This document shows positions 36,270 to 47,486 of a stretch of 64,000 nt of DNA, in pieces. Every line of letters begins with the position of its first letter. Position 1 is the stretch's first letter. Source of the stretch: Azolla caroliniana (Eukaryota; Polypodiophyta); NCBI GenBank assembly GCA_043228905.1, contig JBHGNT010000005.1, forward strand, positions 18,972,001 through 19,036,000, written 5' to 3'. The notes under the pieces were generated by a model. It was not told the DNA's origin and did no database searches. It saw nothing but the letters and a program-made list of their open reading frames with translations. The translations under genes and the position numbers were made by a program.

Positions 36270-37218
36270 TGAGTTTGCTTCGTGTCCCTTCTACGGCTTT
36301 CCCGGAGTCTTCGGCGTAGTGCGATCGCTGCCGATTTCCCTTATCGGTATGTCCGGAGCCGTTTCCGGAACCAGTTCTCTCCGAATCGGCGCGCTTCTTC
36401 CAGCACTCACTTTCCCTGTGGCCTTTCTTGCCACAGTACCAGCACTCCGCGATGACCTTCCCTTGCCGGTTCTCATCGCTTCGACTCCCCCTGTTTCCGG
36501 AGGGTCCGGAGTTGCTGTCCGCATCACTTCGGTGCCTTCTTCCTTGATCTCGTCGGCCGCCTCCATTGCGCCCCGACTCACCTCGTCCTCCACGTCCATG
36601 GGGCCTATCTCCCTTCGTGTACAACATTCTATTGTCGGCGTGCGTGCTTGTAGACACACCCGCGTGGTTCTCCTCTATCAGGAGCATTGATTGTAAGTCG
36701 AAAAAGGACGGTGTATTCTCTCGAGTACACACAGCCGTTCGAAACGCTCCGAACTTCGACGCCAAACCTCCGAGACAGATCTGGACCATCTCGCTCTCCT
36801 CGATGTTCACCTCTATGGAGGTGAGGGAGTCGCAGATATCCTTGATCTTCGAGGTATAGTCCGCCACTGACAAGTCGCGTTGTCGTAGGTTGCTCAACTC
36901 CTGTCGGAGCTGAAGCTTCCTGGCTGTGGTGCTCGCGGCGAAAATCTTCTTCAGATTTTCCCACGCACCCTTCGGCGTCTTTGCATCCCGAACATAGCTC
37001 AATAGTTGTTTGCCCACACACGACGCGAAGCAGTATAATACCCTGCTCGCCGATTGCTCCCACGACGGGAAGTCTCTCTGTGTCGATTCGGGTGCCGCGT
37101 CATTAGCTCCTTCGACATATCTCCAGTAGCCGTGCCCGAGCAGGTACTGGTGCATCTTGTAGGACCAAGACGCTTAGTTGGTTCTGTCGAGCTTCTCTGT
37201 TGGAAGCGAGCTCGCCAT
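36172..37218 (-). pseudogene. copia gag
   Basis: ATG at 37218 opens MASSLPTEKLDRTN, then a TAA at 37176-37174 where relatives have an aromatic residue. The frame resumes with SYKMHQYLLGHGYW, an LRQELSNLRQRDLSVADYT-like UBN2 gag domain, VQICLGGLASKF, an RGGRGE/RG-rich linker and the knuckle CWYCGKKGHRESEC (near 36430). The frame is lost near 36300, where protease continues in another frame. Confidence 0.85.
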
Positions 37219-37302
37219 GCCTCTAAACATCGTTCTTCTTGTTCTTCTTCGTCAAGCTGTGTCGGCTGCAGGGAGGTTCTCAACCCTCACGCTCTGATAC
37301 CA

Positions 37303-37756
37303 TGTAGAAAGTAACGTGCGGAAGCAAGTATGAAGACCGAACAGAAGGAAGAAAACTCGGGTTTAATGGAGAGCTTGAGCTCACGTAGTATACGCAGGAG
37401 AAATAGAGAGAGTGAGAGAGGAAAATACAAGAGGTATATTCAAAAAATACACAATCTCTATTCACCACACTCTATACATATGTGTGTTCAATGAACACTT
37501 TTATACAAGTCCTAGAAGGACTGACCGAAGTACTGACAGTACTTCAATGCTCATTAAGAACTCCTACACTAACTCCCAAATATATTCCTCACGGAATATC
37601 TTTCCTAACGGCCTCCCGGTTTACGCACCGATCCGGCCCTACCTACGCACCGGTCTGCGTACCGATTTACGCATTCGGCCTAACCGATCGGTCCCAACCG
37701 ATCCGGTTCTCGGCTTCTTCAACCGATCTGGCCAATGTTGAGCTTGTCTCTCAACA
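37303..37756 (-). repeat. 5' LTR of minus-strand copia (454 bp)
   Basis: Same ends as the copy at 31988. It carries an extra AAATAGAGAGAG compared with that copy. Adjacent primer site at 37291-37302. Confidence 0.92.
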
Positions 37757-37823
37757 TATGTTGTGATCACAACACCGACGATCGTCAAAACCGGTTCAAG
37801 CAACAGAGAAAGAAATCGACATC

Positions 37824-38828
37824 ATGAATACTCAAATGGGAAACGTTCTTCCTACGGAGAAGCTCCATAGGACAAACTTTGCATCTTGGGAATACAAGAT
37901 GCATCAATACCTTGTCAGACAAGGTTACTGGAGCTATATCGAAAGAGCTCACGAAACGCAACCCAACCCAACACATGCCGACTACCCAACGTGGGAGCAA
38001 GCCGCAAGCCATGTGTTGTATTGCCTTGCATCATGTGTACATGATCACATGCTCGGCTATATTCGAGAGTCGAAAATGCAAAAAGAAGCTAGGGGCAATC
38101 TCAAGAAGATTTTTGTGGCTAATACAGTTGCATAAAAGCTCCAACTCCGACAAGAGTTGAATAACTTGCAACAGAGGGATATGTCGACCACCAACTATAC
38201 CTTGAACATCAAGGAGCTGTGTGACGCCCTCACATTGATCAACATCGTCATCGATGATGACAAGATGGTGCAAATATGCCTCCGCGGCTTGGCACCTCGA
38301 TTCGGCATGATTAGATCAGCCATTCTCGCAAGGGAGAATCCACCCTCCTTTTTTTATCTTCAATCGATACTATTGGTGGAGGAAAATCATGCTCGACAAA
38401 GGAGCAATGCACCCGATGGTCAAATGCTCTACCCCCAGTCGGATGATAGAGGATTCGGTCGAGGAAACAGAGGTATATTCGGCCGAGGGCGACGGGGTCA
38501 GCCGACCCGAGAACGCAACTCCCACCAATGGCAAGACAATGGGAACAATTCTAGGGAGTTCGGCAGAAGGGGGAGCTATCCTACCAAATCAAGCCATCGC
38601 AATAACCCGATCGAAGGCGGGTACTGTGGAAAACTCGGCCACTACGAAGAGGAGTGCCGAAAGAAACAACGAGAATCGGCTTCAACTAGCCGACAACTCA
38701 CGAACTATGCCACGAATTCCGACTACGACGATAGTGGCAGAATGTTTATGATGAGGCACAAAGCGCATTCAATGTCGACACAAGGTGAGACAAGCACCTC
38801 TCCTTCGGATAATGTATGGTTTTTCGAT
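37824..38828 (+). pseudogene. gag of the plus-strand copia
   Basis: ATG 37824 (MNTQMGNVLPTEKLHRTNF), then WEYKMHQYLVRQGYW. TAA near 38134, then an LNNLQQRDMSTTNYTLNIK-like stretch, VQICLRGLAPRFGMIR and RGNRGIFGRGRRGQP. The zinc knuckle has lost its first Cys (GGYCGKLGHYEEEC). It ends in the protease motif WFFDSGA, which is cut by the TIR element at 38838. Confidence 0.85.
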
Positions 38829-38837
38829 TCGGGAGCA

Positions 38838-39729
38838 AGGTTGTTAGGTACGTTAGATACAATACGGATACCATACGTATATAACGTATTAATATGCATA
38901 TAGTACCTCCCAATTTAAAAATACGTTAAATATGTTTTTTAATATGTTAAATACTTATAAAATACATATTTCATGTATAGTACTTTAAATACTTCTAGAA
39001 TTTGAAAATTATTTACCTTTCTAAAAAATATTTGTAATATTGTAAAAAGCATCTATGTTTACACAATTTTGTGATGTACATTATAGTTTTCATCCTAAAA
39101 TGTATATAAGACATTTGAACATTTCACATCCTAAAATACTTATAATATGGATGTCAACATTTACTTATTCTGTAAATCAGTGTAAGTGTGTATCATGGAA
39201 ATGCTTCATTGTGTATTGAGAGGGGGCTCTCTTTCATGAGAACCTTTTGACACAAGGGTGGTTGTCCCCCAAAATTATTAAGGTGAGGAGGAGAATTATC
39301 TTCCATGGAGATGATCAATCGTGTCCTAAACATAGATTGAGGAATCGTCTACGATTATCACACTCAGGATAGGTTTCTATCTTCTTTTCTCTCTTCTTCA
39401 TCATCTTCTTCTTCTATCTTCTGTGATTATCACACTCAGAGTCAAGACAGGTTTCAGGCCTTTTCTCTCTTTTTTTCCTTCTTCGTCATCATCTCTTCTG
39501 TTCTTCTTTTTCAGTAAAATCTTTTCTTTTCTTTTCTTTTTTGTTGGGGTTTTACTTACATTTTTTTATAAATACGTATTATACCTGTTTTTTCAAATGT
39601 ACGTTAAATACTGTATTGGACAAATGTACATGATATTTTTGAACAACATATAGGTATAGTACGTACTATACAAATTATGAGGTACTACACGTATTTAAAC
39701 GTTAAATACGAGTATGTAAACAACCATGC
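38838..39729. mobile_element. Non-autonomous TIR DNA element, 892 bp (Mutator-like?)
   Basis: Flanked by 9-bp direct repeats TCGGGAGCA (38829-38837, 39730-39738), which are a duplication of the copia protease codons. The ends are imperfect inverted repeats: GGTTGTT at the left; the complement of the right end also reads GGTTGTT. Further in, TAGTACCTCCCAATTT matches TAGTACCTCATAATTT on the opposite strand. The interior is rich in TACGTTAAATA words and has no transposase. A 9-bp duplication suggests Mutator-like. Confidence 0.75.
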
Positions 39730-39738
39730 TCGGGAGCA

Positions 39739-40756
39739 TCCAATCATATGACGTCCCACGAAGATTGGGTCCGAGAATTACGAAAGCCCGATCGACCCGG
39801 CTATGTCGAAACCGGAGATGACACAACTCACTCGATTTAGCATGTCGGAAATGTCCCATTTGGGAACGATGGCAACCAAACCTACCTCAAGAACGTCTTG
39901 CATGTTCCAACCATCACGAAAAACCTGGTCTCGGTAGGCCAAATTGTCGAACAAGGCATGCAAGTACAATTCAATAACGAATGGTGCTTTATTGAAAAAG
40001 AAGGCCAACTCATAGCACATGGTCGTCGAGAAGGTCGAATTTTCATCCTCAAGTCGAGTGAAGTGAAGTTTGCCATGTTCGCAAACGGCATCAAAGTCGA
40101 AACCGACTTGAAACTGTGGCATAAGAGAATCAGCCACATTAATCCCCAAAAGCTTAAAAGGATGTAGTCGAAACCTGGAGTCATAATCGGACTTCCGACA
40201 TTTACCAAGGAGATTACAAGTGTGTGTGAAGCCTGCCAATTTGGCAAACAACACCGACAACCATTCCCAAAAGAAGGGAATGTGAGCAAAGGGATCTTGG
40301 AGGTCATACATTCAAATGTATGGGGACCGACACAAACAACCACATTCGGCGGATGCCGATATTATGTCTCGTTCATCGACGACTTCTCGAGGCATGTCTG
40401 GATCTATCCAATGTGGCAAAAAAGTGAAGTGTTCGGACATTTCCAAAGGTTTAAAAACGAAGTCGAAAAATCCACAAGTCGGCATGTTCGATGCCTTCGA
40501 TTGGAAGGAGGCAAAGAGTATTTCTCGGACGAATTTACGACGTATCTCCGAAAGGAAGGAATTCGATGAGAAATCTCATGCCGATACACACCTCATCAAA
40601 ACGGAGTAGCCAAACAAAAAAATCAGCAAATAGTAGAGGTGGCAAGGGCCATGATGAACGAGAAGAACCTGCCGAAATCGTACTGGGTAGAAGCGGCTAA
40701 CACAGCCGTCTATCTCATGAACATATGTACAACCTCTGGGGTACACGACGTATCTT
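39739..40756 (+). pseudogene. Protease end and integrase of the plus-strand copia, first part
   Basis: Resumes the protease after the TIR element (NHMTSHEDW), then LHVPTITKNLVSVGQIVEQG and LWHKRISHINPQKL. A TAG lies near 40165, followed by CEACQFGKQHRQPFP. Integrase: YVSFIDDFSRHVWIYP, a changed DNGGEY site (LEGGKEYF), a TGA near 40568 and YTPHQNGVAKQKNQQIVE. Ends YLMNICTTSGVHD, where the young copia enters. Confidence 0.85.
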
Positions 40757-41392
40757 TGTTAAACACAGTGCTCGGCCACAACCGAGGAATAGGATCAACT
40801 CACAGAAAACAGGAAATACAAAAAAATGCACGAAGACAATAGAGAGAGGAGTACACAGGATGTTTTACGTGGAAAACCCTAAATGGGAAAAACCACGGGA
40901 GTCCTCAAACTCCAACTATCACTATAAACAGAGATGTACAATGGTGAAGCTACAAGGCAACAACCTTGAGCTCACTGTCTTCGCCACAGGCGGCGGTAAT
41001 ACACAGAGGCAACGACCTCTTCGTCTCTCTCTCTCTCTCTCGGCTGCTCACTTAGCTCCCTCTAAGTGGAAAACCAGAAAAAATGAGTAACAACACTAAA
41101 CTGTTTGCCCTAAGTCATATTTATACACATATGACTTTCGGGCTATTTACAAATATAGCCTCAAGGGCCCTTGGCAAACATATTCACAAATATGTCCCCG
41201 CATCTGGATCTCTCTCCGGGTACATTCGTCATCCGGCTCCGTAGTCGGGGTCTTCATCATCCGGATCCGTAGCCGGGTACTCTTCATCCGACTTCATGCC
41301 AGGTACTCTTCATCCTCCGGTTCCGTAACCGCAACCGGGCTTGCCGTCATTCATCTCCGGACATCCCATCCGGAGGGACCAAAATCCCAACA
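40757..41392 (-). repeat. 3' LTR of young copia (636 bp)
   Basis: On the plus strand TGTTAAACACAG to AAAATCCCAACA. Contains the ACGTGGAAAACCC...GGGAAAAACCACG hairpin near 40867-40900 and a CT run. Confidence 0.93.
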
Positions 41393-41402
41393 AACTCCCC
41401 CT

Positions 41403-43910
41403 TCACTTCGGCATGGGATGTCTCTCCAATCCGATCCTCTTCCGGCATGCTTCCAGCTTGTCGGGTGTGAGCACCTTGGTCAGCATATCCGACCCGTTCT
41501 CGTCCGTGTGGATCTTCGTCAGCACGAACTCCTTGTCTTCTATCCTTTCCCGGATCCAGTGGTATCTACGCTGGATGTGTTTCGTCCGGGAATGGTAGGC
41601 CGCGTTCTTCGCAAGGTGGATGGCACTCTGACTATCGCAGTAGAGCCGGTACTCCTCCTGCCGGATACCGAGCTCTCTAATGAAGTCCTTCATCCATATT
41701 ATTTCCTTGCCGGCTTCAACAGCCGCCATGTACTCCGCCTCCGTGGTTGACAACGCAACCGTCTTCTGCAACCTCGACTGCCACGAAACGGCTCCCCCTG
41801 CATACGTCATCACATACCCTGATGTGGATCGGCTTGTATCTGCATCAGCCGACATATCCGAATCGGTAAAGCCGTCGAGTTCGGGCTTACCGGAGCCGAA
41901 TCGGAGGCACACGTTTGCCGTGCCCTTCAGGTATCGGAGTATCCACTTGGCCGCGTTCCAGTGTTCTTTGCCGGGATTGCTCATGTACCGGCTCACCACT
42001 CCGACTGCATATCCTATGTCCGGTCTTGTACACACCATTGCGTACATCAAGCTTCCGACGGCAGAGGCATATGGTACTTTCATCATGTCCTCCTTCTCAG
42101 CCTTTGTCTTGGGGCTTTGCTTGCTGGACAACTTGCAGTTTGCCGGGAGGGTTGTCCCGACCGGTCTTGCTTCCGACATGTTGAACCGGTGAAGCACCTT
42201 TGTCACGTACTTCTCCTGTGACAGCCACAACTGCTTCTTCTTCCGGTCCCGGATGATGTGCATCCCTAGTATTTGCCTCGCCGGACCCAGGTCCTTCATT
42301 GAGAAGGTTCGGTGAAGCGCTTTCTTCAGCATCCGTATCTTGACCTAGTCCCGTCCAACGATCAACATGTCGTCCACGTACAGGAGGAGTATTAGAAAGT
42401 CTCCTCCTTCGAACTTCTTCACAAACACGCAGTGATCGGACTGCGTTTTGTGGTACCCTTCGTCGGTCATGAAGGAGTCGAACTTCCGGTACCACTGCCG
42501 GGGAGCCTGCTTCAGTCCGTAAAGGCTCTTCTTCAACCGGCATACCAGGTGCTCCTTCCCTTTCTTCTCGAATCCTTCCGGTTGCTACATGTAGATCTCT
42601 TCTTCGAGATCACCGTGAAGGAATGCCGTCTTCACGTCCATCTGTTCTACCTCGAGGTCCATGCTTGCCGCTATGCTCAACACCGTCCGGATGGAGGTCA
42701 TCTTCACTACCGGAGCAAATATCTCGTCGAAGTCGACGCCCTTCTTCTGCTGGAACCCCTTCACCACGATCCTGGCTTTGTATCTCGGGGGGTTTCCGGC
42801 ATCTCCCGGTTTCAGCTTGAACACCCACTTGTTTCGAAGTGCCCGCTTCCCTTTCGACAGCTCCACAAGTTCATATGTGTGGTTCTCATGTAGGGAATCC
42901 ATCTCCTCCTGCATGGCACTTAACCACCTGCGGCTATGGGTGTCAAGCTTTGCTTCTTCAAAACTCTCCGGCTCCCCCTCGTCGGTTAGCAGCACGTGCT
43001 CTGGTTCCGGAAATCTCCGGGGGGCCCTTCTCTCTCTTAGAGGATATCTCCGTTCCAGAGCTTCGGTAACCGGCTCCTCCGTTTCCTCTTCATCCGAATC
43101 CATTTCGGGATCGGGGCCGGTTCCGGTATCAGTTTCATCTTCCTCGGCCGGTTCTGTTTCTTCACCGTCTTCGGCCGGATCCTCGAGTGCTAACCGGTCC
43201 TTTGCCGGTCGGGACTGCTCCTCGTAGAGTTGATTCTCACCGGTCGACTTGGAGCTCTTCATCTTCTTCTCCGACTCCCAGTCGGCGAGTGTCTTGTCCT
43301 CCATGAAGATGATATCTCGACTCCTGAATATCTTCTTGTCGACCGGGTCCCATAATCGGTAGCCGAACTCGTCGTCGCCGTAACCGAGGAATATGCATGG
43401 TCGGGTCTTTGGATCTAACTTTCCTCTCCGGTCCTTTGCCACATGCACGTATGCGAGACACCCGAACACCTTCAGATGCCGGTAGGACGCTTCCTTACCG
43501 GTCCACACTCTCTGTGGCGTGTCTCCATCCAGGGGTACTGAGGGTGATCTATTTATCACATATGTCGCCGTCGACATTGCCTCAGCCCAAAATCCCTTGG
43601 GTAATTTCGCATGTGCAAGCATACTCCGGACCCTCTCCATTATGGTCCAGTTCATCCTCTCGGCCAGCCCGTTCAGTTCCGGCGTCTTCAGCACAGTAAA
43701 CTCGAGTCGGATTCCCATCGAACGGCAATACTCCTCAAATTGCCCTCGGTATTCTCCTCCGTTATCCGCTCGTAGTGCTTTCAGCTTTTTGCCGGATTCT
43801 CTTTCTACTCTCGCGTGGAGTTCTTTGAAGACGGACAATACTTGGTCCTTTGTCTTCAACGGTGCCGTCCACAGCTTCCGGCTGTGGTCATCAATGACTG
43901 TCACGAAGTA
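41403..43910 (-). pseudogene. copia integrase-RT-RNase H of the young element
   Basis: Same frame as gag. Integrase: TVIDDHSRKLW, LRADNGGEYRG and KTPELNGLAERMN give the DDE triad. Acidic D/E/T linker near 43050-43250. RT: WVFKLKPGDAGNPPRYKARI, MDVKTAFLHGDLEEEIYM, TAG at 42587-42585, KKSLYGLKQAPRQWYRKF, active site LLLYVDDMLIVGRD, TAG at 42347-42345. RNase H: GFTDSDMSADADTSRS, TTEAEYMAAVEAGKEI and YCDSQSAIHLAKNAAYH, ending IGLERHPMPK at 41403. Only the two stops (plus the one after gag) disable it. Confidence 0.9.
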
Positions 43911-45476
43911 CTAGGCTCCGCCATGTGACTTCGTTTCTACTTGACACACGTCAGTGTGCACCAACTCCAATGGTGCGCTACGTCTCGTCAGTGGCCTTGA
44001 GTGGAAGGAGGTTCGGTTCTGCTTACCGGCCAGACAGTCGGTACACTTCCCCAGGTGTACGTGCTTTACCGGTATCAGGTTGTCTTCGGCAAGGCTCTTC
44101 ATCCCCTTCTCGCTCATGTGGCATAGTCTCTTGTGCCACAGCTCACCGGCAGTGTCAGCTGCCACGTTCAGCTCCTCCGGACATAGCCGGGAATTCATCA
44201 GGTACAGTGTGTTGACCTTCCGGGCCCGAGCCACTATCAGGCTCCCTTTGCTAAACTTCATGACACCGTTCCGGATGCTACCCGTGTAGCCTTCATCGTC
44301 TAGCCTCCCGGCCGAAATCAGGTTCAATCGAACCTCCGGAACGTGTCGGACATCCTTCAGCAGCATCTTGCATCCGGTTGATGTCATCAGCCACACGTCT
44401 CCTATGCCGGCAATCCGGCATGTACCTTCATTTCCCATCCGGACACAGCCGTGCTCACCGGCTGTGTAGGATGAGAAGTATTTCTTCTCCGGGGTCAGGT
44501 GGAACGACGCTCCGGAATCGACCACCCAGGTCATCTCTTCACCGGCAAGGTTCAGCTCCCTCTCTTCGGTAATGAGCATTATCTCTTCTTCACTTGCCGC
44601 GAGTTCCGTCGTTCCTTTCCGGTCCTGCCCTCGCCGATCCGGACCTCTCCGGTCCGTGGCTCCCCGGTATGCACCGTTTCGCTCCGGTGACTTCTTCGAA
44701 TCGGTACCGTCGGTTCCGTTGTCTTTCCGGAAATGCCGACAGTTCTTCTGGAAGTGCCCCGGCTTCCCACAGTAGAAGCATGTAGGTCTTCCCCTCGACT
44801 GCGACCGTGTCCCCGACTTCTCCCGTCTTTGCGGACTCCGGTTCCGTTGTCTTCCCCGTTCCGATTCGGTAAGCAGCGCCTTCGAGTCGGAGGCCGGTTC
44901 TTTATCTCTCCGACGCGTTTCTTCATTTAGAATACTTGTCTTTACCGTTAGTAAAGACAAGTTCTCTTCCTTACAGGAGGTGCTGAGAGTAACTACCAAG
45001 TTCTCCCAGCTCTCCGGAAGGGTACACATCAGCATGATGGCTTGCATTGCGTCATCCAACGGGAACTTGATCGCCGCAAGCTGGTTCACGAATCCCATGA
45101 ACGTGCTGACGTGTTCGACCATGCTCTCGCCGTCCCGGTACTTAAGATTCACTATCTTCCTCATCAGGGAGGTCCGGGTCAGAGCATTCTTCCTCTCATA
45201 CAGTCCGGACAGCTTCTGCCACATCTCATAGGCGTTCGTATCGTTTGCCACATGTTGCAGAACACTTACATCGACATATTGCCGGATCGTCGCTACGGCT
45301 TTCCGATTCAGGAGCTTCCACTCTGACTCTATTACCCCCTTGGGTATCTCGGCATTGTCGATCGGTTCGTACAGGTCTCGGACGATGAGAAGGTCTTCCA
45401 TCTTTATCTTCCAGTCGGCGTAGTTCTGTGAGTTCAACACCATCATGCCCGGAGGCCCACTACCGCCGCCTTCCAT
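43911..45476 (-). CDS. copia gag-protease of the young element
   Basis: Intact 521-codon frame from ATG 45476 (MEGGGSGPPGMMVLNSQNYA). UBN2 gag with NLKYRDGESMVEHVSTFMGF, an R-rich linker, the knuckle CFYCGKPGHFQKNC (near 44760), the protease motif WVVDSGASFHLT (near 44530), VRHVPEVRLNLISAGRL, and the pre-integrase region LWHKRLCHMSEKG with CTDCLAGKQNR. It ends at TAG 43913-43911, just before the integrase core. Without that stop the frame runs on. Gag forms the particle and the protease cuts the polyprotein. Confidence 0.9.
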   Translation of the reverse strand: MEGGGSGPPGMMVLNSQNYADWKIKMEDLLIVRDLYEPIDNAEIPKGVIESEWKLLNRKAVATIRQYVDVSVLQHVANDTNAYEMWQKLSGLYERKNALTRTSLMRKIVNLKYRDGESMVEHVSTFMGFVNQLAAIKFPLDDAMQAIMLMCTLPESWENLVVTLSTSCKEENLSLLTVKTSILNEETRRRDKEPASDSKALLTESERGRQRNRSPQRREKSGTRSQSRGRPTCFYCGKPGHFQKNCRHFRKDNGTDGTDSKKSPERNGAYRGATDRRGPDRRGQDRKGTTELAASEEEIMLITEERELNLAGEEMTWVVDSGASFHLTPEKKYFSSYTAGEHGCVRMGNEGTCRIAGIGDVWLMTSTGCKMLLKDVRHVPEVRLNLISAGRLDDEGYTGSIRNGVMKFSKGSLIVARARKVNTLYLMNSRLCPEELNVAADTAGELWHKRLCHMSEKGMKSLAEDNLIPVKHVHLGKCTDCLAGKQNRTSFHSRPLTRRSAPLELVHTDVCQVETKSHGGA

Positions 45477-45507
45477 TTTCTGTGTTACCGTTGCTCTGAT
45501 ACCACTT

Positions 45508-46145
45508 TGTTAAACACAGTGCTCGGCCACAACCGAGGAATAGGATCAACTCACAGAAAACAGGAAATACAAAAAAATGCACGAAGACAATAGAGAGAGG
45601 AGTACACAGGATGTTTTACGTGGAAAACCCTAAATGGGAAAAACCACGGGAGTCCTCAAACTCCAACTATCACTATAAACAGAGATGTACAATGGTGAAG
45701 CTACAAGGCAACAACCTTGAGCTCACTGTCTTCGCCACAAGCGGCGGTAATACACAGAGGCAACGACCTCTTCGTCTCTCTCTCTCTCTCTCTCGGCTGC
45801 TCACTTAGCTCCCTCTAAGTGGAAAACCAGAAAAAATGAGTAACAACACTAAACTGTTTGCCCTAAGTCATATTTATACACATATGACTTTCGGGCTATT
45901 TACAAATATAGCCTCAAGGGCCCTTGGCAAACATATTCACAAATATGTCCCCGCATCTGGATCTCTCTCCGGGTACATTCGTCATCCGGCTCCGTAGCCG
46001 GGGTCTTCATCATCCGGATCCGTAGCCGGGTACTCTTCATCCGACTTCATGCCAGGTACTCTTCATCCTCCGGTTCCGTAACCGCAACCGGGCTTGCCGT
46101 CATTCATCTCCGGACATCCCATCCGGAGGGACCGAAATCCCAACA
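45508..46145 (-). repeat. 5' LTR of young copia (638 bp)
   Basis: Same ends as the copy at 40757. In sense the TATA-like GTATAAATATGAC is near 45875. Confidence 0.93.
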
Positions 46146-47486
46146 GACATAACCCCTCATGAGAAGTTCTTCGGAAAGAAGCCGGATCTATCACATATCT
46201 GGATATTCGGCTCGATCGCGTACGTGCATATTCCTGACGAGAAGCGACAAAAGCTCGACCCAAAGTCGGAGAAATGTATCCTCGTAGGGTACTCATTCGA
46301 ACAAAAGGGGTACAAATGTTACAATCCTTCTACCCGAAAGGTTCGAGTAAGTCGAGACGTCATTTTTTATGAGTCGGCATCCTAGTACGACCCAAAGACA
46401 ACTCCAGTCGACCTGGAATCGGTCGAACGAGAGATAGAAGATGAATTTTGACTCAGACACATGTTCGAAGAAAGTCCAATTACGACAAGGCTTAGTGGAC
46501 CACAAGAGCCCCCGAGTAACCAAAGCACATCTCAGCCTAGTCCGAAACATGACAAAGGGAAGGCCAAGATGTCAGAATATGAAGATCCAATCGCCAACGA
46601 GTCAACTCACTCCCTTGACAGTGAATTCGAAGGCATCGATATCCCAATCATCCGGACGAATGGATCAAAGAAATCCTTAGCCTCTGCAAACGAGAAGCTC
46701 CATCATTCCACCTGAGAGAAAAACCCGGTCAGACGATTCGGCTACGATGAGTATATGGCATACCATTATGCCTTTATAATGAAGGTCACGATTGTCCGAG
46801 AACTAGAAACCTTTTCCAAGGCAACCAAGGATCCACGATGGATCGAAGCAATGAATGAGAAAATGCAGGCATTAAGCAAAAACGAGACACAAGATCTTGT
46901 CCCCCATTCTACACACAAGAAAGCAATCGGTTGTAGATGGATCTATAAGGTAAAATAGCTACAAGGCACGACTCATACCTAAGGGATACACTCAAACACA
47001 CGGAGTCGATTAAGAGGTGACCTTTGCCCCGGTGTCAAAGATGACGATTGTTCGGACAGTCATTGCTCTCGCGGCTCCAAAAGGGCAGCACCTCCATCAG
47101 ATGGATGTAAAGAACGCCTTTCTCCGAGGCGAATTAGGAGAATGATTCAACCCCCCGGTTTCGAATCGTGTATCCTCCCGAAAGCAGTTTGCCAATTCAG
47201 TAAGCCTTTATACGGCCTCAAGCAAGCACCGTGTGCTTGGCATTCGAAGATCAAACAGTATCTTCACCAAATCGACTTCCGAATGTCGAAATCAGACAAC
47301 TCCCTACATATCCGAAATGAGTTCGACAACCCAATTGTCATCATCCTATATGTGGATGATCTGGTGATCGGAGGAAAGGATCTCGCCGACATTAACAAGG
47401 TCAAAATGCTCCTATCCGGCAGATTCGAAATGAAAGACATGAAGGAGCTCCATTACTTCCTTGGTATCGAAGTAATTGAGACACCA
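46146..47486 (+). pseudogene. Integrase end and RT of the plus-strand copia
   Basis: Continues the older copia after the young one: ITPHEKFFGKKPDLSHIWI and ILVGYSFEQKGYKCYNPS. TAG at 46383-46385 where Trp is usual. RT: a DPRWIEAMNEKMQAL-like start, AIGCRWIYKVK and a TAG, then frameshifts. It then has MDVKNAF (near 47100), KPLYGLKQAPCAWHSK and the active site IILYVDDLVIGGKDL, ending ELHYFLGIEVIETPVG near 47490. Confidence 0.85.

Larger units (their letters stand above)
31988..37756 (-). mobile_element. Full-length minus-strand Ty1/copia (5.77 kb)
   Basis: LTRs 31988-32429 and 37303-37756, perfect target duplication TATGT (31983-31987, 37757-37761). Primer site GCTCTGATACCA (37291-37302) abuts the LTR. 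A purine-rich tract (complement of CCCCCCTCAAG, 32430-32440) lies at the other end. It sits in the leader of the older copia, between its primer site and gag. The LTRs differ at 13 of 442 aligned sites plus a 12-bp indel, so it is not recent. Confidence 0.95.
40757..46145 (-). mobile_element. Young full-length minus-strand Ty1/copia (5.39 kb)
   Basis: LTRs 40757-41392 and 45508-46145 differ by three substitutions and one CT unit. Primer site GCTCTGATACCA at 45493-45504, three bases from the LTR. Purine tract (complement of AACTCCCCCTTCACTT) at 41393-41408. Flanks show a near repeat GACGTA / GACATA. It splits the integrase of the older copia. Gag-pol is one frame broken only by three TAG codons (43911-43913, 42585-42587, 42345-42347). 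Confidence 0.95.
31662..47486 (+). mobile_element. Old plus-strand copia element carrying three later insertions, 3' end lost
   Basis: LTR about 31662-31941 (start uncertain, end TTCTTTACA), primer site TGGTATCAGAG at 31942-31952, leader, gag from 37824, protease and integrase (39739-40756 and 46146 onward), RT to about 47486. Insertions: minus-strand copia 31988-37756, TIR element 38838-39729, minus-strand copia 40757-46145. RNase H and 3' LTR are missing; at about 47487 the sequence switches abruptly to a gypsy. Many stops and frameshifts. Confidence 0.85.
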
